A stretch of DNA of 64,000 nucleotides from Monilinia fructicola (lineage: Eukaryota > Ascomycota > Leotiomycetes > Helotiales > Sclerotiniaceae), in contig VICG01000016.1 in assembly GCA_008692225.1 (NCBI GenBank), positions 950,001 through 1,014,000 on the forward strand. The letters are read 5' to 3'. This document shows, one piece after another, positions 34,948 through 46,230 of the stretch. How positions within the stretch are numbered: the first letter of the stretch is position 1; every line of letters starts with the position of its first letter. Under the pieces are notes generated by a model, which was not told where the DNA came from, ran no database searches, and saw only the letters and a program-made list of their open reading frames with translations. The translations under genes were made by a program, and so were the position numbers.

Positions 34948-36068
34948 ATTCAAGCCTGGATGCTCAAGGTTCAACGCGAGGCTTCGTTGACGTTGCTGCT
35001 GTGGAAGACCCGCGATGTGGGTTTTCAGTCTAATATTATGCCAAAGACCCTGCGCTGTGTGGTATACAGACCGTCGAAACGTGGTATGTGAGCGGATGTA
35101 CGCCGTTATATATCTATATGTATATACCAATAAATCAACGGTGTACATATTACAATGAGGTATTGGACTTTGACAATGCATGCATGTAACGATTTGCCCA
35201 TCAGACTTCCCCTGTATCAATGGGTCCTTTTGGTCGGGAGTTCCGAGTCGCAAACGGGAAGATGCGTGCAGATGGCCTTCTTTCCATTCGCAATGATAAA
35301 CAATATGGAGTGACGGGAACGACTTTCTTCTTTCCTCCCTGTAACGCGGCTTTTATCTTGAGTGGCCGACAGCAAACCTGTATGAACATTGGATTTCTGA
35401 TCTGGATCCCTGGCATCGGGGAACTAGAAAGGAGAAAAAGGAAGAAAAGATTCCCTTTTGTACAATCAAACAAGGTGGAAAAACAAACTGAGTTGTTTGC
35501 TCTTGAATAAATACAATTATGCATTCCAAGGTTGTTTGAGTTGCATCTAATACAGTAGTACAGTACTATCTGTGGATAGTACAAGACCACTTATATTACT
35601 TTTCTTCTCATATTGGATATATGAATTTCAATATGAGTTTTATTCCATTTAATTAAACATATTAATAAGTCATACATATATCAATTTTTTTATAAAAATC
35701 TAATGATCTAAAAAGGGTTACTCTTATATTATAATTTCTATATTTATTATTATTCTTCTTCTTCTTCGACTCAAGTATAAAATATCAATATACAATATAT
35801 TAATCATTGATAATTGTAATGTATATCTTTGTGAAACGCATATTAACTTTCAAATCAAAACTAATTTTTCAGATAATTTATAATAGTCATATTTACATGA
35901 GCATGTTCATACAGAGCTATTGCTAACCCCTATTCCTGTTTAGACGCCTCCCAAATTCCACCTCCTCTGTACTCAGAAAATAAAAGGATATGTACAATGA
36001 AGTATTAATTGATTGATGTCTCTTTCATTTAAGTTGCCGAGAACATACACATCAGAAAGCAAGAAATG
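34948..36068. other. Intergenic, no gene seen
   Basis: The right side of the NTPase gene includes an in-frame upstream extension to about 35253, with poor protein character that I did not include. From about 35590 to 35900 the DNA is AT-rich with TATA and TTCTTC tracts. Nothing else is supported. Confidence 0.5.
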
Positions 36069-38655
36069 TTAGGGTTTTGAAGATTCTGTTCCCTCCGTAC
36101 CCGAAGTAGCATTGGAAGAGGCTCGAGATGGAGTAGCCGGTGCTTTGATCCAACTCCAGACCGGCTTTCCTGGTCTGGAAAAAGTAAGCTTGAAAATTGA
36201 AGGCGGACGTTCTAATGTAGGACTGGTCGTCGAGAGGGGTGTTCCTATTGAATTTTCCGAGAAACTCGAAAATTCTGAGATTCCCGAGATGCCTGAGTTG
36301 CCTGTATCTGTCCTTCGCAACAAGTTGTTCCATTCAATTGGTGGTTCGCGGTTTGAAGATGGGGATGATCTGCGATCAATAGGATCTGAGTTACTGGCAA
36401 AAGAAGAATGTCTCGTGAGCCCGACAAATGGAGATATTCTTCCTTGACTGGTGGAAATTCGGAGGCTCGATGACTTTGCTGAGATAACTGGTGATAATGC
36501 GGGAGATCTGTTCTTATATGAGGAATTTCTTGATATCAATGAGTCACTATTTTTCAAGGATGATTTTTGAGAGACTGGAGATTTGACTGAGCTTGATGAT
36601 ACTGCATATCCGCTTTCATCATTCATTTCAACTAACGGAATGCAGCCAGGAAGTTCAAACACTGCAGAATCTGTATCCATCTCAGATGCTGTAGCAAATT
36701 TCCTTTGCGAGTCCATTCGGCGTGCTGTGGTTGCATAATCCTCGTTGGGGTCGCCGGGTGTTTTCGTAAATATCTCTGCTGGCTTGTTTGTGAGATTGGT
36801 AAGATCTGACTGATTGTTTAGATCAGAAGACTGAAGCTCCACAGGTTCACGAGTTTCATGACCTGGCGCTTCAACAAATGGTACTTTGATGTCCTGTTGG
36901 TAGAAATCCGATAGCCCATATGGTGAAGGAGACATTCTGGTCCCATCTCTTGGAAAGTTTTCTTCATTTCCACGTAGGGCAATTTCTGTTGTGGATTTTG
37001 GACGCTTGTGACGACGATAAAGACGAAGTCCTCCAAACGCACCAGCAGCGATAGCAACGACCATCATAACCACAATACCACAGATTACTCCAGTTGATAT
37101 CTTCGTCGTTGGATTGGAAGAATGGACACTGGGCGAACCTTGTGGGATAGTTGACGCATTACCTATTAAAGTTGGAGATATGATACTGCTAATTTCCGAA
37201 GTTGCGCCATCAATCCAAGTGCATTGGCTAACGGTAAAATTTCCCCTCTCATAGTCAACGGTAAGGTAACTAGGGATTCGTTAGCAACAGTGTTAGATTC
37301 TAGTGAAGTCACTCACGCTTCTTGTAGGAATGCTCGTCCCAAGGTGTTTTGACTCTCATTGGCCGATTTTCTTAGAGGAAAGTAATAAGTATCATTGGGA
37401 ACAAAAGGATATGTAGCCGGGAGAGTGAAGGCACTGAATGGTAATACGATCGATGCGGTATCACCGCCTACTAATGAATTTGCCAATGTGAATGTAACTT
37501 GAGGATTGGTTTTTGTCAACAAGGAGTATTGTGTCGAGTTGATTAGGTACAGACCAGAAGTATTGTCTAGAGAAAGGCCGAACGCTTTCTCGAACTCTTC
37601 ACAAGCTGTTTCAGGAAGCCATATGTTTGGATCGGTTGATTCAATAAAAGTATATATAGGGTCCGGTAAAAGATTAACTTGCTGGGTGCCACTGTACGTG
37701 ATTGTCTGAACCGCCACAACAATGTCTCGATCGACGTCTGGATAAAGAGTAAAGGAAGCTGAGTTCGGGATAAAACGAGAAGTATCGTACCCTCCAAAGA
37801 TTAGTTGTGCATATTGGCCAGCTTTGAGCCCTGGAATGTCGTCAATGATAGGCTTAGAAATGGAGAAATGCAAGGATAGCATACGATATTTAGCCCCAGC
37901 TGTATAACTCCAAGTGAGGCTTGGTATAAGTTTCTCCGACCATAAAGATGAGAAATAAGAGGGAGCTGAAGAGTTTCCTATGGTCGTAAAGTTCACTGGC
38001 TGAGTACCCAGTCCGAATACTCCTCTTCTCCTAATCAGTCATAATCCCAAGGTATCGAGCTGGTACATACGTATAAAAGGGCGAGACAGTAGCAATAGCA
38101 CCGATTGTCTGATTATCAAGAGTTGGACCATTTGTCCCTGAGATATATCCCAAGCCGATTGAATCCAGTCCAAAGTTTGCGGCTTGTGAATATCCCAGAT
38201 CTGCCTGGAATCCAACGCCATCTCCATTAATCTCAAATATTCCTCTATCCTCCCAAGTTGTGGATAGATTGTTATTGAATAAACCTCCTCTGGCATTTGC
38301 ACAGCCGCTAGGTATCGGCGAGATTGCTTCAGATGTACATCCGAGTGGTAAGACTACTAAAGTCTGAGGTGAATTCGTTGACACCAACACTCGGACGTCT
38401 TGGGCGGGGTTCCCAATTCTCAATGCTAGAGAAGACCATGCACCATCATCGCCATCCTAAATAGTATTAGGCTTGTTCTAGATTTGAGGATTATACAGAA
38501 CCCACAAAGTATTGACTTGCTGGTATAACCAAAGGAGAAGGAATGGGCTCACTTGACTTCAACTGATATGCAGCAACACCATTTAGCGGACTCCCTATGG
38601 CATTTAGTGCAAGAAATGAAGCAAGCAGTAGCCCTTTGAGGGAACTTGTTATCAT
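36069..38655 (-). CDS. Membrane-anchored pepsin-fold protein lacking both catalytic Asp residues
   Basis: Four exons: 38655-38506, 38456-38071, 38030-37317 and 37269-36069, giving about 816 residues; introns are 40-49 nt and all phases agree. It has a signal peptide (LLLASFLALNAIGSPLNG) and an ectodomain of the eukaryotic aspartyl-protease fold, including FGLGTQPVNF, LIFGGYDTSRF and WLPETACEEFEKAFGL. A transmembrane helix spans about 478-498 (ICGIVVMMVVAIAAGAFGGL), followed by RLYRRHKRPK and a Ser-rich cytosolic tail of about 315 residues. Where active pepsins have DTGS and D(S/T)G, this protein has VSTNS (about 75-79) and ESTDP (309-313), so it is probably not a protease. The single-pass layout suggests a surface sensor or adhesin, which is inference. 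Confidence 0.85.
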
Positions 38656-40720
38656 GACGGCTGTTCAACAAACATGAGTTCGACAATGATCGCACTGACA
38701 AATACAGAATACGATTGAAATGGAGATGGATGCAAAAAGGGATCAGAGGAATATTTGGAGGATTTTTGTCAACTGAAATCAAAAATCCCACCAGGGTTAG
38801 ATGGTAGCTTGTCGTAATATTAACTCGGTAGTTTAGCGGGCGACATCTTTCTAATAAGGCGCGATTAAAAAATGGTAGAGTATTCGCAGATTGAGACTAA
38901 TCCTGGCATCGATATGTAGAAGCTACCTACCCAGGTATCAGATACAACAGAAATAGCCAGGGTTGCAAATGATCTTAGAGATATCTGCAAGGCTGCGGCG
39001 CAGCTCATAGCATTTGGTATTATCCCCTGCTTGGAAGCATACTGACTTTTTGAAAAACATTTGGGCCTAGAATATGGCCATGTCAATTTTCATAAGCGGA
39101 TTCATCTTTAACATCTAAGTACGGACTCCAGTATCTCAGGTCGGCGATTAGATACAGGTAGACTAAAGAATTACTTCGTATAAAATTGCGATCAAGGACT
39201 TCCGGCGCATAATGAACCAATGAGATCCATAGAACTAATCAAGAATCATAGTCTCTCACTGTCTAAATGTCTGATATATCGAGATTCCAGACTGGAAAGG
39301 AAACACCTAGAGAGGGGAACACAAATAACAACGAATATGTTGACTACAGTAACCTCAGCTTAAGGTTGGTTCTACACAATCTGAAGTGTGTGCGAGATAC
39401 AGACAGGTCTGCAATAGCGACGAGTATGAGTGAAATTATAAAAGGGGGTAGAAGCTGGAAGGATGTTTGAGAAATCATTAACTTGGAAGAAATGCAACCT
39501 CATGTACATATGCATGTTGTGGACTGGATGGATTGATCATGATGCATATGTGATACCTGTGAGCTCCAGCTAATAAGATTAGCCTTACCGTATATGGCCA
39601 CCAGCTCACTTCGGAAGCGGAATCGGATCAATAAGAACGAGATCACGTGAGATATCCGGAGACGTTGAGATTTTGCTCAGATTTGCTAACTGTCATATAA
39701 ACTTATTTACCAACATCATAATAACCCACCTATTGCAGATACAATATAAACACCAACCAACTATTGGGGTTTTTAAATGCAATCAACTCATCTGTGGCCA
39801 TTCTTTCCCAATCATATGGGCCAAGAGTCTTCCCCTGGAGTGAGTATCCTGCAGTCTCTGGCTTTGGATCTGCTGGCTACATCCGGATTCGTGGACAATC
39901 CCATTGTAAACGTCTCTCTCCTTTCAGGATGTCGCATAAATTAACACAGAAAGGGTTCTGTGGATATCACTATCGCGAACTCTCAGATACAAGAGACTAT
40001 TGGTGCCTTGTTCGACCAATTGTCATCAAGCGCTCAATCTTTTGGATGTCGTTTTCCTGTCATTTTTCAGACCAAGTCATCACATCCGGCAGAGGTTCAT
40101 CAAAGTTGATAACTTCTTACTTTTACTTATGGATCAACTGGCTTATGTGAGGCATCATCGTATCGAATCATCCAGAAAACAGTTTTTCTGAATCTAGTTT
40201 CTTCCAGACAGATCCCGGGGTAAATGGTTTTACAAGCATCTTTATTGCGCATTTTATCACCTTATTCCCCCATCCACATTGATAGTTTTCCCCTGAAAAT
40301 TTACCGTGATCATGGAAAGGTTATTCGTGAATGGTATAGTCTCTAGCAACCACGGGGATATGGCGTGCCCATGTTGTCTCTCCTCCAACCAGAATGATAT
40401 ATCCACAAAGTCGTCTTTACTTCACCAACGGTTGGTGGCCTGGTGTAATATGAGCTGGTGGATAAATTATTGAAGTTGATTCTATGTCGCATTCTACCCA
40501 GTGGATCCTCGGAATCGCTTTCGACTTCAAAATTGGATTTATGGTTCATGGTATTCCTCGGGCTTTCCTATTTTTCTGAAGTATCAAATTGATACGGGCA
40601 TTGTTATATCTCTACAGTTTATTGTAATGTATGTTTGAATGTTGTTGCGTCGTTCTTTACCCAACTCACACTCTTTTACCCAACCCACACTCTTTTAGTC
40701 TGTTCTTTTGAAGTTTATTC
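38656..40720. other. Intergenic with unassigned open frames
   Basis: Frames at 39267-39470, 39764-40150 (+) and 40343-40549 (-) have some protein-like text but no recognisable family, and neighbouring frames are closed. The last few hundred bases presumably include the promoter of the wall-protein gene at 40721, with a duplicated ACCCAACYCACACTCTTTTA block at about 40659-40697. Confidence 0.4.
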
Positions 40721-43317
40721 ATGATGCTCCTTCAATCCGCACTACCGGCGATCTTACTGCTTCTTAACTTTTGTGGTGCAGCTGGTAAGTCCCTAATACT
40801 CAAGACCATATCATCACCCCAGGAGGATTGACCTTATGTCGATAATTTAGTCCTTTTTATACAAACTCGACACCTTCTACGCCATCGGTATCTACGATAT
40901 CAGGAGTTGCTCATTCTACCATCACTCCATCAGCTACACTTTCTTATGCAAATGTTCAATCAACAACAGAATTGTTTCCTGTTACTCCTGGACCATACTG
41001 GGGAAACCAATCAATCCCTATTAACACTTGCACTTCTTGGAATCTTGGTGGAATTACCCCTCAGCTTGTTTGGACGCCATGTCATATGTAAGGAGAGTTA
41101 CCATCATCCATAAAACTCACTGACCGCGGAAACTAGATTTGCTGGAACAGTTCAGTTGTCGTACTTTCCTCCGGCTAGTGGCAATTTTACATACCCTTCC
41201 ACGTATTACAATGAAGCCATAGGTATTACGATGTTAGTATTCTCCAATAATCTTTGTATTTTTGCTAAAAGCTTAGGACTTCACCATCAATGTATATGGT
41301 CATAAATACAATCAGTGGGTATAATAGTTGTGGTCAGGTTGGTCCCACAATGAGCAAGGTAGTCATTTCAATGGATCCTACGGATGTTTCTACAATTGCA
41401 CGTTACACGGCTTCTGATCAGCAGGTCAACACAACGCCAGCTGCACTGCTTACTCTGAATGATATTATTTCTGGATGCTCAACCCTTACAATGACGGAAG
41501 CTTCGACGGATGGGGCTATCCTGAATCTTCATGCTATGGACAATGAATACAATCGATGTTTCCCAGCTGTAGCTATTCCTACCCCTCAAATTGAATCACT
41601 TGGACTGTAAGTTTTCATTTTACTATACGAAAACCCTCTCTGACCAGGTACTAGTCCGTATTTTCGACATTGCGGTCAAGATAATGCAAGGCTTGGTCTT
41701 TTCGACCCCCCCGGAGCTGTCCCGTTTGCGAATGGCCTTCTCCCGGTGACATCGGCAAGCCCAGCAAGGCCTACAGCAAGGCCTACAACAACGCCAGCAA
41801 GCACAGCTCAATCGCCCTCACCAAACCAACCATCGAAGACTACCACGGCAAACGCCCTTCTTCCTAGTACTTCCACTTCTGTGGCACAAGTACGAGCGTC
41901 AAATTCGGCAGCTTCTGACCCTAGCATCCCAAGTGTCAAAGCCTCATCAGCCGATGTGTTCTCGACTGCTGTTGTTGTAGCCGTTCAAGGCCCAACCACT
42001 ACAATTGATTCTCCACAACCTGTATCATCAGCAGCCATTGTTCCAGCAAACACACCTATACCAATTGCAACAATCGCTTCTTCAGTAATTTCTGCAGTCG
42101 CTGGTGCTTCAACCGTAGTTGTAGCTGGCCAAACCGCTTCACTCGATGGAGCTCCAATAACTATATCTTCTTCTCTCATTCAACTCACACCGTCTGGTAT
42201 TGTTGTCGCAAACATTAATGGTGATTCATCGCAATCAAGTATCTACACGATCCCAACAGCTGCACCCGCCTCTGTCGCTGTACCAAGTCCAATTGCTACT
42301 CTTGCAGGAGGAGAGATCGTATCCGCAAATGCAGGTGCATCTACTATTGTTATTGCAGGCCAAACAATTACCTCCGGAGGATCACCTGTCACAATTTCGG
42401 GCTCCAATCAACTTGCAAGTCTTGGGTCTCAGGGTCTCGTGGTTGAAGGACCTGATGGTCTGGTATCAACTTTTAGTGTCCCAACAGCTGCACCCCCCTC
42501 TGTCGCTGTGCCAAGTCCAATTGCTACTCTCGCAGGAGGAGAGATCGTATCCGCAAATGCAGGCGCATCTACTATTGTTATTGCAGGCCAAACAATTACC
42601 TCCGGAGAATCACCTGTCACAATTTCGGGCTCCAATCAACTTGCAAGTCTTGGGTCTCAGGGTCTCATGGTTGAAGGATCTGATGGTCTGGTATCAACTT
42701 TTAGTGTCCCAATTCCTACACCCGCCTCTGCCGCTGTGCCAAGTCCAATTGCTACTCTTGCAGGCGGAGAAATAATCTCCGCAGTGGCCGATGCAACAAA
42801 TCTACACCTCGGCTCTCAAATTCTCTCTCTCAATGGCCCCGCAATAACCCTCTCCAATTCGGCCATCGCATCATTTGGCCAGGGAGGATTAATCGTACAA
42901 AATACTGCGGGTGTCATATCCACCTTTACCCTTCCTGCCTCTACCCCCCAGGCCACCCCAGTGGCTTCTATCACCGAAATCCGAACCAGCGAAATAATAA
43001 TCTATAGTTCCGGTACACCAATATCTTCCTACTATACCACTTTCATAAATGGTAAGAATGTGCAGGGCACTCGTACCAATATTTCCAACGAATCCGGCGT
43101 TCTGGCAATTCAGACTGGGAATGGATATGCGAACGCGAGTGCAACAGGAATTTCGCTCGCAACAGCCATGTCAGATATTGCTCTCAAGAGTGGCGTTGAG
43201 AATTCGAAGACGGTTAGGAGTTTGGTGATCAAAATTGAGTTACGTGGGAGTATTGGGGATTGGGGCCTTGATGATGGGGTAATGGGGAATGTGGGTATGG
43301 GGGCGAGAAATACCTAG
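40721..43317 (+). CDS. Secreted Ser/Thr-rich wall protein with 76-residue tandem repeats
   Basis: A signal peptide is encoded at 40721 (MMLLQSALPAILLLLNFCGAA). Exons are 40721-40784, 40904-41087, 41137-41232, 41277-41606 and 41655-43317, about 778 residues. The first acceptor is uncertain: 40850 would retain PFYTNSTPSTPSVST but needs one more base, while 40903 keeps the frame. The N-terminal region (PYWGNQSIPINTCTSW, SYFPPASGNFTYPSTYY) resembles fungal wall-associated proteins with conserved Cys and Trp. A Thr/Pro/Ser linker follows, then repeats containing SPIATLAGGEIVSANAG and VTISGSNQLASLGSQG. Ser, Thr, Ala and Val dominate. The C-terminus as read is not hydrophobic, though a hydrophobic tail lies in another frame. 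A structural or adhesive wall role is inferred. Confidence 0.65.
42253..42708 (+). repeat. Two near-identical 228-bp coding repeats flanked by diverged copies
   Basis: Units 42253-42480 and 42481-42708 are each 76 codons and differ at only a handful of bases. A diverged copy precedes them (about 42043-42252) and another follows (42709 to about 42940), so the array spans roughly four units. The reading frame is preserved across all units. The near identity of the middle pair points to recent unequal exchange or gene conversion. Confidence 0.85.
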
Positions 43318-44529
<1,212 letters not shown>

Positions 44530-46230
44530 TCACTCATCTCTCCCAATCTCTACTTTATTGCCGTACTGACCTTTTCCCCCGTGCCACTCACTGGTCCCCT
44601 TGTCCAGGCCCCTGTCTGTTGAATTCCCTCGACTCCGATTTTTCGAAAAGCTTCTCTTGAGCCGTTCGCCCGCTGAACTGCCTTCTCCATTTCCATTTCC
44701 ATTTCCATTTCCACATCGACTCCCACTTCTGCTCTCGCGCCCCTTCCCACTGCCACTGCCACTGCCACTGTCCCCACTCTCGCACCTCTCGCACTCCTCC
44801 TTATAATCCATCCCCTCTCCCCGTTCCAAATCCCCCTTGCTCTGAAAACTCAACTCGATCACATCCGTCCTCACAATATTCTCCTCGCTTTCCCCAAATG
44901 TGTCCCCATGCACCCCCTTCGCACATCTACTGATCCCCGTCTTCGATTCCTTGCCATTCTTCCCCTGGAATCGCGATCGCGCGTAATGCCCTGGGTTTGA
45001 CAACGGATGCGAACCGACCTGAGAGGGGAGTTTGTACGTGGAGGATGTGTGGAGGGATTTCCATTTGGCGGGGATGATGGCGGAGAGCACGGGGAGCGAG
45101 GCGGCGATCACGCCGAGAGTCAGGTCGACTAGTGTCCAGTCTTCTAACGCTTTGAAGGACCCTGTGGTTTGAGTTAGCTTCTTGTTCTTGGAATGGTAAC
45201 GCATGCGTGGTTCGAAGAATGAAATTCCAGGAACAGGCAGAGAAGAAGAAATCCTAGGGCCAAGGCAGGCAAGAGGAAGACAGTCGCACTTACATGGAAT
45301 ATCCGACTTCAATTTGGCCTGCTCAATCTGTCGGAAAATACTCCCAATCACGCTTCCGCCCCCCACCGCGAAAACCACGTACAATCTCCCCCTGGTCTTC
45401 CAGCCCATCTTGACTTTCCACAGCACGATCAAGGGGACGGCCAAAAGTCCAAAGTCCATCACCACATGGACTGTACTTAATATGGAGCCGGAAGTTCCCA
45501 CTGGGAAACAAACCGCCCTTCGATTCTCCTTCCCGAGCCTGATGGGATCCCAACCCCCCCAGGCGGGGCTGCACGAGAAAATGTTCCAGAAGAGAGAGAC
45601 CAGGATATAGGCCACGAGTAAGAATAGGAAGATGTTGTTGAATAGCAGCCATTTGCGCGACGTCATGGACGTCAGACGGCGATTAAAGAGACAAATGGAA
45701 ATTTTCACCACCCCCACCGCCACGAAGAAGAAGATCTTCGAAAGATTCGTGTAGCGCTTGAAATATCCATACTCCTCATACGTGAGATCCCAAATGTGCT
45801 TTCCCGCACCGCCATAGACGACCGCGAGGATTTGCAGGACGGGCCAGGTGATGGCGAGGATGGCGCCGGGCACGATGAAGAGATCGTCGAGACCAAGCTG
45901 GAGCCCCCGGTTCAAAAAGCGGATCAGAAGACGGACGAGCGTGAATGTGAACATGAGGAAGATGGATACCGACATGCCGATTAGGATCGAGGTGGCGCGT
46001 GACTCGAAGACGTAGCCTGGGGGTGCGAGGGGTGGAATGAGAGCTCCTTCGAGAGGAGAGGTTTTCTTCCCGAAGGCGATGAGAAGGTAGGCGACGATGT
46101 AGAAGTCATCTGTGGTGTTAGGGGGTTGGCCAATGAGTGCGGAGATGGTGCCCGTTGGGATGTTGACTGAGTGGGTTGGAGTCGCCGAGAAGTCAATCGT
46201 TGGTAGTGGCGGTGGCGCTTGCAAAGACAT
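44530..46230 (-). CDS. SAT4/PTH11-like seven-helix membrane protein
   Basis: Two exons, 46230-45294 and 45161-44530, are joined over a 132-nt intron (GTAAGT donor, CACAG acceptor), giving about 522 residues; an in-frame ATG at 46278 would add 16. Hydrophobic helices include ATSILIGMSVSIFLMFTFTL, FIVPGAILAITWPVLQILAV, FFFVAVGVVKISICLF, FLLVAYILVSLFW and LVDLTLGVIAASLPVLSAII. Family hallmarks are the GLDDLFI segment after helix 1-2, a Trp-rich CSPAWGGWDP loop, and LPVLSAII in the last helix. The cytosolic tail is long and polar, with a Gly/Ser/Arg/Asn low-complexity stretch (about 44680-44790). This rhodopsin-like fungal family includes Pth11, which senses surfaces in plant pathogens; a receptor role here is inferred. 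Confidence 0.85.
   Translation of the reverse strand: MSLQAPPPLPTIDFSATPTHSVNIPTGTISALIGQPPNTTDDFYIVAYLLIAFGKKTSPLEGALIPPLAPPGYVFESRATSILIGMSVSIFLMFTFTLVRLLIRFLNRGLQLGLDDLFIVPGAILAITWPVLQILAVVYGGAGKHIWDLTYEEYGYFKRYTNLSKIFFFVAVGVVKISICLFNRRLTSMTSRKWLLFNNIFLFLLVAYILVSLFWNIFSCSPAWGGWDPIRLGKENRRAVCFPVGTSGSILSTVHVVMDFGLLAVPLIVLWKVKMGWKTRGRLYVVFAVGGGSVIGSIFRQIEQAKLKSDIPCKCDCLPLACLGPRISSSLPVPGISFFEPRMRYHSKNKKLTQTTGSFKALEDWTLVDLTLGVIAASLPVLSAIIPAKWKSLHTSSTYKLPSQVGSHPLSNPGHYARSRFQGKNGKESKTGISRCAKGVHGDTFGESEENIVRTDVIELSFQSKGDLERGEGMDYKEECERCESGDSGSGSGSGKGRESRSGSRCGNGNGNGNGEGSSAGERLKRSFSKNRSRGNSTDRGLDKGTSEWHGGKGQYGNKVEIGRDE

Noticed and set aside
42200..42775. 191-codon Leu/Gln-rich frame overlapping the wall-protein repeats
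   Set aside because: It is a +2 frame shadow of the in-frame 76-residue repeats.
44600..44806. Pro/Phe/Leu-rich small frames opposite the end of the SAT4-like gene
   Set aside because: They mirror the low-complexity Gly/Ser/Asn tail on the minus strand.
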